Positions 19,735-29,984 of a stretch of 64,000 bases of DNA are shown piece after piece; position 1 is the first letter of the stretch; each line of letters starts with the position of its first letter. A program made the position numbers and the translations under genes. The notes below the pieces were generated by a model. That model made no database searches. It had not been told where the DNA came from and saw nothing but the letters and a program-made list of their open reading frames with translations. This stretch comes from Inonotus obliquus. Lineage: Eukaryota > Basidiomycota > Agaricomycetes > Hymenochaetales > Hymenochaetaceae. The stretch covers positions 868,001 through 932,000 of the forward strand of contig JAJHTX010000005.1 of NCBI GenBank assembly GCA_032164295.1, written 5' to 3'.

Positions 19735-21683
19735 TTGTGTTTTGTGTCGGTTGATTCAAATAGAACGTTGATTATAGAGGCTGATGTATCTCCAAAATTG
19801 GATTTGCCTCCTTCACCTTCTGATTCGGGAGTAGACCCTAAATCAGCCGCAGCTTCTCACAAGTCTGGTTTATCCCCCAAGTTGATATTGTCATCATCTG
19901 CAGCTCCATCAACACATAGTGGGTTTTCAAGCCTCAGGTCCCAGAGTAGGTTTTTACCATAAGACAAATTGCGATGTAACTGATCTCTGATGGTTCTAGC
20001 TCATTACGGTAAAGAAGCACATAGGATTGTAATAGAAAATGCCAACGCATTTGTGGAGTCAGTGGGAAAGCCTGACCAAAAATACCGAGAGAAGGCCTTC
20101 CACAATTCGGTCGTCATGGCTAAATTGCGCAAGCAGACCGTCAACCCTCTCAGGAAGGAAGTTGGTATGATGCAGAGCCGCATTGAGAACATGCAGCAAA
20201 ACATCGATGACCTTAATGCAAAAGTATTTGGCGCTGGCGAAATTGCTTTAGCCAAGGAACTTGCTGAATCGGTTGGTTTTCTAATTTCTGACACATATCC
20301 ACTTAACTTATCAGGTGACACCAGAGTCCCGAAAGCACATCTATTTATCGCCGCCAATTCCTTCGCGTGTGTCAAATGCGCTTTTACCAGGTGATGGTGC
20401 AGTTCTATCAGCTCCATTATAGGAGCAAGGCACTGGAAAATCTTCGGCTCGACAATTATCCACAGCGTGATACGGAGGAGTTGATAAAGGTGCTGCAAGA
20501 GTGTAACAAGCATGGGAAACAATTTTGCAAGATAGGCATTCAACATAAGTTCGATTTGAATAATTGGACAAAGAAAACGAGCACGAGCATTTACGATGAC
20601 GAGAAAGGAACAGTGGCTTCTCTCCCCTTGCCTTCAGGTGCAGTTTCGATCCACGCACAACAATTGACGGCCTCCTTACCCGCTCACGCCTTGGGGAAGA
20701 AGGTTACATTCTTTTGGGACGATGCCAATGAGGTTCTTCATCTCGACAGAGGTTTAGAGGAAGTCCTGGACCCGATGCACTTGTATGGCGATAGTTTCCT
20801 CCATCATTCTGAGGCGCAGTTCAACATCTTCTGGCAGAAGCTTTGTTGGGGCAGAACAACTAAAGACTTGAAGTATGTTAATCTGATGACTCAAATGGAG
20901 AAGGAAGGATCATATAGCTGGCCGGGGAAGAGAACTTTGGGTGACTGGGAGACACACTTACCCAACTTCATTTCGCATCTTTTCAGACAAGTGAAGGAAA
21001 AAGATATTGATCTCAATCATCCCCCGCCGAATCAGCCAAACGAGGATGACACCAAGAAGAAGAAGGTGATGATACGTCTTGCGCAGTCTCTCCAACAAGT
21101 CAGCAGTGCACTGCAGCGTCATGATCGCGATGAAGGTTTCAATGCCGAAGATGCCAAAGGCAAGAAACCGGTCCCACGTGGTAAACCGACCAAAGCCGCC
21201 AAGTCTACGGAGGTGGACGACGCCTTCCAGAAGTGCTGGTCTAGTCTGAAGAAGATGGTAGATGACTGCGCATTTGCCTTGTACCTCATAAATCACCGAA
21301 AGCTGCTCTTATCTATTGTTGCCGCCCCCTTTCCGATAAAGGAGGAAGGGAATAACTATGCTCACCCCGAGTTGCCTGACGAAGTCGATGTTGCCGCGCT
21401 CAACAAGTACGGCAGAAAGATGCACATCAATAACGTTGGTGACAATCCGAACAAGGGCCATATCGCAGCTCTTCAAAATGTCTTGTCCTACATTGTACAT
21501 CAGTGAACTGCAAAAGATTATCATGTTGATCATTTCACCAGTCTTGTTCCTAAAGAACTGGAGGGTGAAGTTGAAGACAGTGACGTTGGCGGCGGTAACG
21601 GTAGCCTAAACATAGTCGCTGAGGAGCCGGCGGATAACTCTCACCTGGATTCGTCTGGCGACAGTCAGGGCAAGTAGGTGAGG
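19735..21683 (+). pseudogene. Degenerate orphan gene with frame breaks
   Basis: Coding-like sequence continues for almost 2 kb but not in one frame. A first exon (19735 to about 19944, Ser/Pro-rich) joins through a plausible GTAGGT...TCTAG intron to a block reading HYGKEAHRIVIENANAF, with a coiled-coil-like MQSRIENMQQNIDDL. Near 20370-20395 the frame changes without a good intron and then runs about 370 codons (acidic, Lys-rich patch KKKKVM, DDAFQKCWSSLKKMVDD). Near 21506 there is another break, after which an acidic tail (VDHFTSLVPKELEGEVEDSD) runs to TAG at 21683. It lies between mobile elements, and no domain was recognised. It may be a decayed gene, or a real gene with sequence errors or unusual introns. 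Confidence 0.5.
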
Positions 21684-22033
21684 TTTGATAATTAGTTCCC
21701 TTGTATTTTCCAAAAGTGTTTATTCCGCGCATCAGTAAATCTACTTGCAAGTGCGCTGTTGATGATTCATTGCATGGGTGGGACACCAAGCCGTTCAATG
21801 CTCGCCGAGTATTTTTCAGTTCTGGATTATTGATGCCTCGCATTACAGCTTCTTTGAACTTTACGGAGAGGGCCTTTCGACTTTTCTCGTCTTACTCACA
21901 TGTCGTTTCATGTATGTATGTATGTAAATGGCAGGGTTGAAAAACCTTTAGTATATTTAATGCTATCAATCACAACAAACCTGATCTTCATGCTTCGAGC
22001 CATCTATACATCACCGGGAAAAACAACCACACA

Positions 22034-23093
22034 CTATCTGATATATCTGCAATGGGTGTAGAAGGCACGACAGTCTTGAGCGCTAATTGACATGACCTCT
22101 CCATATAGTTGTAAGATGACCGCATCAATCTCTTTGTGTGTCCAACACACTTTTCGAAGATGGGCTTTCAACAGAGAAAAGGAAAGCTCAATTGGGTTGA
22201 AATCTGGTGAGTATGCCAGAAGGAATTCAAGTTTCATTCCCCTAAACCGTCGAGGATCAAGAAAGTTGGTGGCGGATGTGATAAACATACCTGGATTCAA
22301 TAAGCTCCTGAACCTCTGGCACCTTGTGGATTGCGCAATTGTCCATGACAATAACAGAATTCCGTGCTGGCCACTGGTTCATGTGCTCCAATAGAGCGGC
22401 GACAAAATCATAGAACGATGCAGAGTTGAAGGACCCTTCCACGATTGTGCAATAGATAATACCGTCCAATGTAATCGCAGGAAGAATAGAATATCTGGAA
22501 GGATTGAGACGGATCCCACAGAGTGGGCGTGGTACGTACTGTTTGCCTCTCAGAAACACCTGTTTGCGAATTGCTTGGTGACCCTCTAAAGCCCATGCTT
22601 TACCCCGCAGGTAGGTACGCCTATTGCATGCACTCTCGTCCACGAATACCAGCTGATCCGCCGAATACTGGGAGGCCATCCTAAGCCGATACTGCAACCG
22701 TTTCGTTTCATTGCATTCCAGCGCCTCCTTGCTGATCTGTCATCGATAAGATGTGAGTCATTATTCTACGAGACAATCTGAGATACATACCTCTTTCAGA
22801 GTAAATCCCGCTCGCTTCAGCATTTGTCCTATTGTTTGTGTCGAAGCCTCCTTGCCTCGAATGCGCAGGAGCATGTCTTTCAGTTCAGCAAGGTAAGAAT
22901 CGCGTTGCCGTTCTAGTGAGTCCAAAAGAAACTGCGGTGCATCACTCAGCCAGCAAATGAAAAGAAAAGGAACCACCCTCAGCATCCAAGGAGCATTCCC
23001 GCTCAAACTCAAAGTCTTCTCCTTGTGAATTCCAGCCAAATATTTGATTTGAGATATAGATGTGGATCCTAGAACAACCGTGGCTGATTGCAA
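22034..23093 (-). CDS. DDE superfamily (Tc1/mariner-IS630-like) transposase
   Basis: A DDE endonuclease that would cut and rejoin its own element. After an N-terminal helix-turn-helix-like region (LLDSLERQRDSYLAELKDML...TIGQMLKRAGFTLKE), an intron at 22737-22790 joins to SKEALECNE. Catalytic motifs follow: VFVDESACNRR, VIVMDNCAIH and SPDFNPIELSF. A second intron at 22242-22290 (GTATGT...TTTAG) restores the frame between LIES and RGMKLEF. The 5' end is uncertain and another short intron near 22925-22975 is possible. The three catalytic acidic residues are present, so it may be functional. A second copy, inverted, ends at position 65. No terminal inverted repeats or TA duplication were located. 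Confidence 0.75.
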
Positions 23094-23842
23094 AAAATAT
23101 TATGAGCTATTTATGTACTGTTCGCAGAATGATGGTGAAGGAGCGCGTACCGGTGACAGGTATTGCAGAAACCAAGCCGGAGACTTCGTAGGTGGTTCCT
23201 TCGGCGCCTGCTCCCAGATTTCTTCCTTGGAGGTCTTCGACGGCATGAACAGCTTCAGGAAATACGCTCATAGTAGTCGTCTGGGCAGAAGCGCCTAGCG
23301 ATTTATTGGATCATGAGTGGGAATCCAAATGGAAGAAAGGGTTAATTAATAGGATTATACTTAGAAACAAACCGATTCCAACAGACGCGAGCACAGGCAG
23401 TTTCGCGAGCATGGTTGTGGAGTATCAGGGAGAAGGAGGTGGAGAACCTGAAGGAATCACTAGTCTGTCCCGGATATTCCGTCGTCGCTTTATGGCTTCT
23501 AGAAAGCCTTGGCGCCTAAGCAGGGAATACTTCGTTCTATAACGCATCAATAAAGCACATCGTGCGCGCGATTCTTAGTTGCGGCACATAAGCTCACAAG
23601 GCTCATTTTTTCCCGTCCGGGACGGGAACGTCCCAAGTAACCCCTTGGCTTGTATGTGGATGCTAAGAAGGACGTCATTGATAATTGGACCTCCATGCTT
23701 CATCGATTCTGAACCATACGACTCAGGAATTGGGTCCATAGCGAAACAAGAATCGTCTTCGTCCTGTGGACGTGTGAGTTGAGTGTCAATTAGACGTTTA
23801 CAGAAGATATTCAGCATCCTCTGATCATGTTGTTTATTGCTG
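23094..23842. other. Intergenic stretch, no gene seen
   Basis: Short frames at 23062-23298, 23306-23542 and 23575-23817 have no recognisable domain. A minus-strand piece around 23130-23250 (MSVFPEAVHAVEDLQG) could be a lost 5' exon of the transposase or of another gene, but no join was convincing. The right end would hold the 3' UTR of the deaminase gene. Confidence 0.4.
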
Positions 23843-25135
23843 CTAACTCTTCATCGCAATGAATCTACTATCCATACTCATCCTCGCGATGGTCCGTACA
23901 TCCTCTTCGCTCAATCCAAGACCAACTGGCTTGGACGCTAAAAGTAGAGCATACTCACCGAGGAGAGAGTTTCGGAATGGTAATGTGTCGTCCGTCTAAC
24001 AGGCCGAATCGTGTGAATACCTTCGAGACAGATACAATTTGGTAATACTTTACTCACGCAAATTGCGACAGGATGATTAAGACTGAAGTGGTAGTTGACG
24101 TGATGGTCCTCAAGGTTCTTAACTGTCTTGCACCTGAAATGAACAAGGCGATCAGTTTCCGCGAGAGGAAATACTATAGTGTATATATTTGAAAGCTCAC
24201 AGGATATTCGACGTCAAACAGATTTCAATTGCAATCTTGTTCTCCAGAACAAATTTCTTCGCTTCTTCGTCTAAAAATGTAGCATGTCCCAGACGATCTG
24301 GTCTCAAAGATAAGAGCTGCATCGTCTCTTCCGGAGAATTTGCCTCTGTCTAGCAAGGTATGAGATGAAGATCTTCCAATAAAAGTAAGCAAGGATACCT
24401 CAGCCACGTGCAGCGTTATTCCAAGATCGGTAGCCTTTGCTTTTTGGATGCATGCCGTAAACGTATTCATATCGCCCGCCTAAAGAATCGTGCGTAACTA
24501 TATGACAAGATCATCATGTTTTTCTTGGGATATTTACGACTTACAGTTGGATCGCCGCAGAGATCTACACCGACGATTCGTCGACCGAGTTGTTTGAGGG
24601 TAATCGCAATATTGATACATTCTTCCGCGACGTCCGGGTGCATCTTTCGATCTATCGCTAAGATGTACGCAACCTCCTCTTCAGGAAACTTCTCAATTTC
24701 ATCGAGGACGGTCTCGACATATTGCATCCGGTCCATATACGGCGTTGCTCGGGGGGTACTTCGAAGTTCTAGATAAGTGCATTGCCTATCAGGCCCTCGG
24801 ATAAAGTCATTGAGAACTGCACGCGTTGCGAGAGCGAGAGCTTCTCGTGTCGAGGTTAATGCGTAGATTGCTGTGAAGAGGCCGAAGAAATCGTCTATCC
24901 TGTTTAGTCTCACGCCGTTCCGCAATTTCTCAATGCCTTCGTTTATTGTACTCGAAGAAGTGGTCCCGGGTTCTGGAGTGTATGATTTGGCGAGCTCCTG
25001 AAGACAAGGAAGTGGGATACAGCCATTCAGATGAGCGTGTAACTCTGCTTTCGGCAGAGATTGAAGAAAGTCGATCTGCGACCTTGAAAGAGAGGCAAGA
25101 GCTTCCGCAGGAGGACCAAAGATCTCCCTTGACAT
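23843..25135 (-). CDS. Adenosine deaminase-like protein (N6-methyl-AMP deaminase type)
   Basis: A zinc hydrolase of the adenosine/AMP deaminase superfamily. Similarity to ADAL proteins suggests deamination of N6-modified AMP to IMP in purine salvage, in the cytosol. Exons on the minus strand show PKAELHAHLNGCIP (metal-binding HxH) near residue 30, ELRSTPR, VDLCGDP, LHVAE (zinc His and catalytic Glu), RLGHATFL, CLTSNILCKTVKNLEDHH and ICTDD (metal-binding Asp). The last exon gives SEEDVRTIARMSMDS and a TAG stop at 23843. Introns of about 50-70 nt fall after GDPT, HVAE, TSNIL and HPVAIC. The start at 25135 is the first Met in frame before the conserved core. All catalytic residues are present. 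Classical adenosine deaminase is the alternative. Confidence 0.88.
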
Positions 25136-25429
25136 AGTAGTACTCGGTCAGTGTGAGCAGAGTTGCTCCCGGTGCAATATGAGCGGTGGCTGGTGGTCGA
25201 GTCAGAATTACAAGTCAAGATGTGTTAGGAAAATGCCGACTATCCTGGAACATTCGGCTGCTTGATCCGTAGATTCGGCTCGCCGGCAGGATCCCAGCCG
25301 TACTTGCGGCAATCGAGCATTCTTACTCAAATTATGGCTGACAACTGCTATTAACAAGGTCGGACTCTAACTTCCAAGCTCGCTGACTTCTTCAGCTTCA
25401 CGGGTATTCTCTTTGAAAGATACTCAGAC

Positions 25430-26599
25430 ATGCGCGCATCAACGTCCCTCACGTCCTTTCTCTCTTCTCTGCGGAGTCCATCTTTGTCCTCACACATGCT
25501 CATCCCGATCATTAATATCATGAGTCCAACAGAGTCAGCTTCTCCTCGACTCTCACAAGGTCATTCTGTAATCCGCCGTTGGCGGGGAGCTCGGGGTACT
25601 CTGGGAGATTTTACGCTGCAACTTCCGAGCCAAGGTCTAACCAGTGGCGCACGTCTTGCACTCGCGCGTCAAGGGTGTGCGACGGGAAGCTTCCGACTTA
25701 ATTGTTCCGAGAGCCTTTATGTGAAGGACGAACGAGGGCTAGCAATGTTCGAACGAATCGAGCTGGAGGAAGAACTAGAAAAGGCTGGGCTTGGGCTGCG
25801 CGAACGACCTCCTATGCTTTCCACTTCTCTCAGCAAGTCTGCAGACCTCAGCACAGATATCGATACTGAGAGTTCAAGCGAAGTGGCTGACCAGTCAATT
25901 CAGAAGAGGAGACCCTCGCTGCGAACTCAAAGGAAGAATATGCTTGCCCTGCAGAATATGCGGTTCGACTCTGGTGGTCTGTCAAGCTGCGTCACGTTTT
26001 CTGAGGGGCTTTGCAACCTGGAAGACTACGTTCGCGCTAGTGACTCGGAATCCGCCATCTCCGATATGCCGACCGTCCATTCTGAGGAAGAAATTAGCCA
26101 CCTAACTTCAGTGGGAGAGACTTGTAAGATATCCTGGCTGGACTCCCTTCGAAAGAAGACCCTCGCAAGTGCCGTGAAATTCGCTAGTATCAGGAGTCGG
26201 CGATCCGCCTCCGAACTCGTCCGACCGATCACAGATCTCGAAATGTCCTTCTCAGAAGCGGATCTCACTCTGCACGTCGATTCGTCCTCTTCCAGCTCGG
26301 ACGATTCGAGCCATATCATGGAAGACTCGCCGAAGAACGCAAGTTACCAACTAGGGGAAGATGAGGACCTCGATGCAATGTCACTCGGCATGTTACAACG
26401 AGAAGGTTCTTGGACGCGACTTCGGCGAAGGTTATCCAAGAGATTATCCATGAGGAGCTTGTCGGTGAAAAATCTAGATTTAACAGTCCAGGACGCATCT
26501 CTGGACGGATCCATCAGCATTGCCTCGGGGCTTTTTCGATTTATCCAGCAGGGAATCCCGACGACTTTCATTCAGTCATCCGTGCACGTTTATAGCTGA
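25430..26599 (+). CDS. Orphan Ser-rich protein (389 aa)
   Basis: Not recognised. A single uninterrupted frame from 25430 starts about 295 bp from the divergent deaminase start. The protein is rich in Ser, Glu and Arg. It has a short hydrophobic stretch near residues 22-31, several Ser/Asp/Glu clusters (for example SSSSSSDDSS near residue 287) and a basic segment near the C-terminus (RLRRRLSKRLSMR). This looks like a largely disordered regulatory or phosphorylated protein. Later Met codons at residues 23 and 31 are possible starts. Length and steady amino-acid composition favour a real gene over chance. The 3' end faces the UBA4 gene, with about 200 bp between stops. Confidence 0.6.
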   Translation: MRASTSLTSFLSSLRSPSLSSHMLIPIINIMSPTESASPRLSQGHSVIRRWRGARGTLGDFTLQLPSQGLTSGARLALARQGCATGSFRLNCSESLYVKDERGLAMFERIELEEELEKAGLGLRERPPMLSTSLSKSADLSTDIDTESSSEVADQSIQKRRPSLRTQRKNMLALQNMRFDSGGLSSCVTFSEGLCNLEDYVRASDSESAISDMPTVHSEEEISHLTSVGETCKISWLDSLRKKTLASAVKFASIRSRRSASELVRPITDLEMSFSEADLTLHVDSSSSSSDDSSHIMEDSPKNASYQLGEDEDLDAMSLGMLQREGSWTRLRRRLSKRLSMRSLSVKNLDLTVQDASLDGSISIASGLFRFIQQGIPTTFIQSSVHVYS

Positions 26600-26796
26600 C
26601 AAGCCTCCTGCTCTCGTATATTGCTACTATCCTTGGTCCATTTATTTCGCTACACTTTGACTCTTTTCGAATCTGCTGTTATCATGTTGTCAAAAGCATT
26701 TTTCCTTGTCTGCTGTTCCGTTGGTACTATATCGCTTCGTACAACTTTCATTTCATATCATGATATTGTCTCGGAGCCGGAGAGGTTGACCAGAAC

Positions 26797-28422
26797 CTAG
26801 TAAACGGGAAAATCTGCATCAACGTCCGTCGTCCAGCTCCTCAATCCCCCAACAAGGTCCATACATTCGGCACCGCTGCTGTCTTTGAATGCATCCGTGG
26901 CGATCTGGGAGTCGTTTCCCAGTCGACAGACAAAGACAGTGACCGGTTTTCTGCCGTTCACCTGTTCGTTCATTGAATTTGCCTGTGGTATGGAGGAAGG
27001 GGAAGTGACGAGCTCTTTTAATGGTATGTCTGTATGTACATATCTGAATTAAGTGACGAGGAAGAAAGGTAACGAGAATCGCGCAGCGTACTTTCAGAGG
27101 CTGGCAAGTGACAGATACCGAACTCAACTGGACTTCGAACATCCACTATTCGTATTGGATCCTTGCCGTTCCTCAGTCTTTGGTCTAATTCCTAATAATT
27201 CGCCGGATCAGCTTAAGAACCATGCATTATATCTAGTATCGACATACTTTTGCACTGATTCTTCTTCGGGATGCGTCGGTGAGTAAACCTCGTTCGACCC
27301 AGTCTGGTCTAGGACCACCGCAGAAAGCGACGTAGTCAAGCTCAGAAATGTTCCCCAGTCGTTCACCCTCGTCTCCACAAGCGGCGCAAGTCTTTCTTCG
27401 CGAACGAAGCTTGACGCTACGGAAGGGAGGAAATGCAAGGGCGGAATATATCAATAATGAGGGTTTGCAGTCTAAAACCGATTTCAAAGGGTAAGTAACA
27501 TGGGAATGCGAATGGATGACTGAGATATGAACCATGAAGACCACATATGACTTTAATCGCTTCTAGTGCTTGTAGCGATCCAATCACCCCCGTAACTGCA
27601 CCCAGGATACCAGTCTCTTCGCAGCTTCCTGCCATCTCTGGCGCGGGTGGAGAAGGAAATAGACATCTATAGCACGGACCACGTTCCTGCGTACCATCTT
27701 TATCATAAAAAAGGTTGTATACGCAGAGTTGACCATCCAGCCTCTGGGCTGCGCCACTGACGAGTGGCAAACCGAGGCGAACGCATGTATCGGAGAGGAG
27801 GTATCGCACGGGTGCGTTATCCGTGCAGTCGAGGATTACGTCGTATCTGGATAATATGTGTTCTGCATTGGAGGGTATTAGAGCTTCGTTGTACGTGTCT
27901 ATGCGTATAGAACTGTTCAATCTGAGACGAAGATTGATTATTGGCTGATTCCGAAGTTGGTGAATTGACGAAAAGTACCTCTTGAGAGCATGAGCGGCTG
28001 AATCCACCTTTGGTATGCCTAGAGTCTTCTCTGAGTGAAGAACCTGCCGCTGCAGGTTGGATAGTTCGACGACATCGTGGTCTACGATGCCAATTCGGCC
28101 TATTTACATGAGCGAGTGTCGTCAAATGTGCTTGTAACAAGATGGACATATTACACACCGACACCAGAGGCACTTAGATATTGTAAAGAAGGACAACCAA
28201 GACCACCCGCACCAACAACGAGTACAGAGGAGTTCTGTAGTTTTACCTGAGCTAAGTAGTTCCCCAGCCAACGATATCATAAGTAATATTAGAAATATAG
28301 CGACTGCGCCGAGGTCAGTGCACACCAGGAAGACCCAGTCCATCGATGATCATCTGTCGACCATATCTACGGTAGTCTGAGAGGGAAGAAAGCGTAAGGC
28401 TCGAGTCTTTGCTTGATTCCAT
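26797..28422 (-). CDS. UBA4: Uba4/MOCS3: E1-like adenylyltransferase and sulfurtransferase
   Basis: Activates the ubiquitin-like protein Urm1 (and in many organisms the molybdopterin synthase small subunit) by C-terminal adenylation, then transfers sulfur for tRNA wobble-uridine thiolation and urmylation. Exons show YRRYGRQMI, the nucleotide-binding [39 protein letters not shown], zinc-binding CYRC and CAAC pairs, and a complete rhodanese domain: after an intron the frame reads [22 protein letters not shown], and the last exon has the active-site loop [10 protein letters not shown]. The stop is TAG at 26797. The Met at 28422 (MESSKDSS) is the most conserved-looking start; one two codons upstream (28428) is also in frame. 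It is divergent from COX10. Confidence 0.92.
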
Positions 28423-28428
28423 GGCCAT

Positions 28429-28614
28429 GATGAATGTAAGAAAGACATCAAAGTTAATGTGATATTTTATTTGATATTGATTATTGACTTTCCCACGATT
28501 CATTCGTCAACATTCCCGTTCCCAGAAAAAAGCGTCTAGCTGGTCTGGAGGAATGTCAAGGTGCGTCGTACAAAACGTCCAAAAAATCCAAAACTTGCTA
28601 AATAATCTATAGGC
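28429..28614. promoter_or_regulatory. Shared upstream region of UBA4 and COX10
   Basis: About 190 bp separate the two divergent start codons, so both promoters must lie here or overlap the 5' ends. AT-rich words occur near 28460-28490, but no specific factor site was identified. Confidence 0.5.
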
Positions 28615-29940
28615 ATGCCTATTATACTTCGAGATGTCCTACGAATACCACGTCTCGCACATTTATCAAGAGTTTCAACACCTTTGCATCGTAACTCGTC
28701 GACCGCATCTGCTACACTCACCTCGTACTTTTGGCGGAATGACCATTGGTCCCCGATTTCTCAAAGGCGAATACGATTACAACGAAGAGATGTTGCCGCC
28801 CAGGCTACCGCGGTAGCAGCGGTTGCACCCGCTCCCATCCCTTCGCCGTCTGACATGGTCCTCGACGGACTCGAGCTTCAAGGGACTTCGTATCCGCCCT
28901 CACGTTCCAATGTACCTTACAAACCCATACCATCGCTAACCCTCCCTCGCCTTCTCAAAATATACTCCGAACTCTCAAAATCTCGCCTATCAGTACTCAT
29001 AGTCCTAACAGCCATGTCCTCCGTTGCGCTCTCTCCACTACCTACAACCGTTCCTGTTCTGCTTTCCACGGCTCTCGGGACAGCGCTATGCAGCGCTTCA
29101 GCCAACGCGTTCAACCAGCTTCAAGAGGTGCCGTTTGATGCGCAGATGGCGAGAACGAGGAATCGTCCTCTTGTTCGACACGCAATTTCAACCGTGCATG
29201 CGATGGGTTTCGGTATCGTTACAGGCATCGCGGGTCCAGCGCTTCTATGGGCATGCGTGAATCCTGCAACAGCGATGCTAGGAGCGGCGAACATTGCGCT
29301 TTACGCGGGTGCTTACACGTATCTAAAGCGACGAAGCATTGCGAATACGTGGGTTGGTGCTGTTGTAGGCGGGATACCACCTTTGATGGGTTGGACAGCT
29401 TGTGGAGGGCACCTTCTACCTTCAGCAGACTATCCTATTCAGCTATTCCTACCCCTCACATCAATGCCGCTCCCACCCGCGCTTGCGGATAACCCGCTCG
29501 CGCCGTTAGCGCTGTTCATGTTCCTCTACAGTTGGCAATTTCCTCACTTCAACTCTCTCGCTTATTTCGTTCGTGAGTCGTACGCAAAAGCTGGGTATCG
29601 CATGCTCAGTGTCATATCTCCCCCACGAAACGCCGCCGTCTCTCTTCGACACGCTATATTTATGATACCGCTTTGCAGTGTGCTGTTCCCACTAAGCGGG
29701 CTTGTAGGATGGGGTTTTGCGCTGACTAGCTTGGTACCAAACATTATTTGCCTCCGACATGCGTATAACTTTTGGCGTGTTGGAGGGAATAGCGAGAAGG
29801 CTGCACGTAAGTTGTTTTATACGTGTTTGTGGTACCTTCCTGTGGTTATGGGTCTTATGATGGTGCATAAGAACGGACTCGATTGGACAGGCTGGTTGAG
29901 GAAAGAAGAGGCGAACGAGGAGAAACGGGAGACTGAATGA
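28615..29940 (+). CDS. COX10: Protoheme IX farnesyltransferase (heme O synthase)
   Basis: Adds a farnesyl group to protoheme in the mitochondrial inner membrane, giving heme O, the precursor of heme A for cytochrome c oxidase. It is a single 441-codon exon. The first 60-70 residues are Arg/Ser-rich with few acidic residues, typical of a mitochondrial presequence. The prenyltransferase core has the polyprenyl-diphosphate motif NAFNQLQEVPFDAQMARTRN near residue 163 and the second motif YTYLKRRS...WVGAVVGGIPP near 232. Several hydrophobic helices follow, including LALFMFLYSWQFPHFNSLAY and the C-terminal ones. Length fits fungal Cox10. It ends 45 bp before the stop of the convergent ZNF830-like gene, so the 3' UTRs probably overlap. 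Confidence 0.95.
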   Translation: MPIILRDVLRIPRLAHLSRVSTPLHRNSSTASATLTSYFWRNDHWSPISQRRIRLQRRDVAAQATAVAAVAPAPIPSPSDMVLDGLELQGTSYPPSRSNVPYKPIPSLTLPRLLKIYSELSKSRLSVLIVLTAMSSVALSPLPTTVPVLLSTALGTALCSASANAFNQLQEVPFDAQMARTRNRPLVRHAISTVHAMGFGIVTGIAGPALLWACVNPATAMLGAANIALYAGAYTYLKRRSIANTWVGAVVGGIPPLMGWTACGGHLLPSADYPIQLFLPLTSMPLPPALADNPLAPLALFMFLYSWQFPHFNSLAYFVRESYAKAGYRMLSVISPPRNAAVSLRHAIFMIPLCSVLFPLSGLVGWGFALTSLVPNIICLRHAYNFWRVGGNSEKAARKLFYTCLWYLPVVMGLMMVHKNGLDWTGWLRKEEANEEKRETE

Positions 29941-29984
29941 TATTACTATCGTGTATACGATATATAATGCAAGCTAATCGCGAC

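Noticed and set aside
23062..23542. Two short plus-strand frames next to the transposase
   Set aside because: They overlap the transposase 5' end or are short with no domain. Kept only as intergenic.
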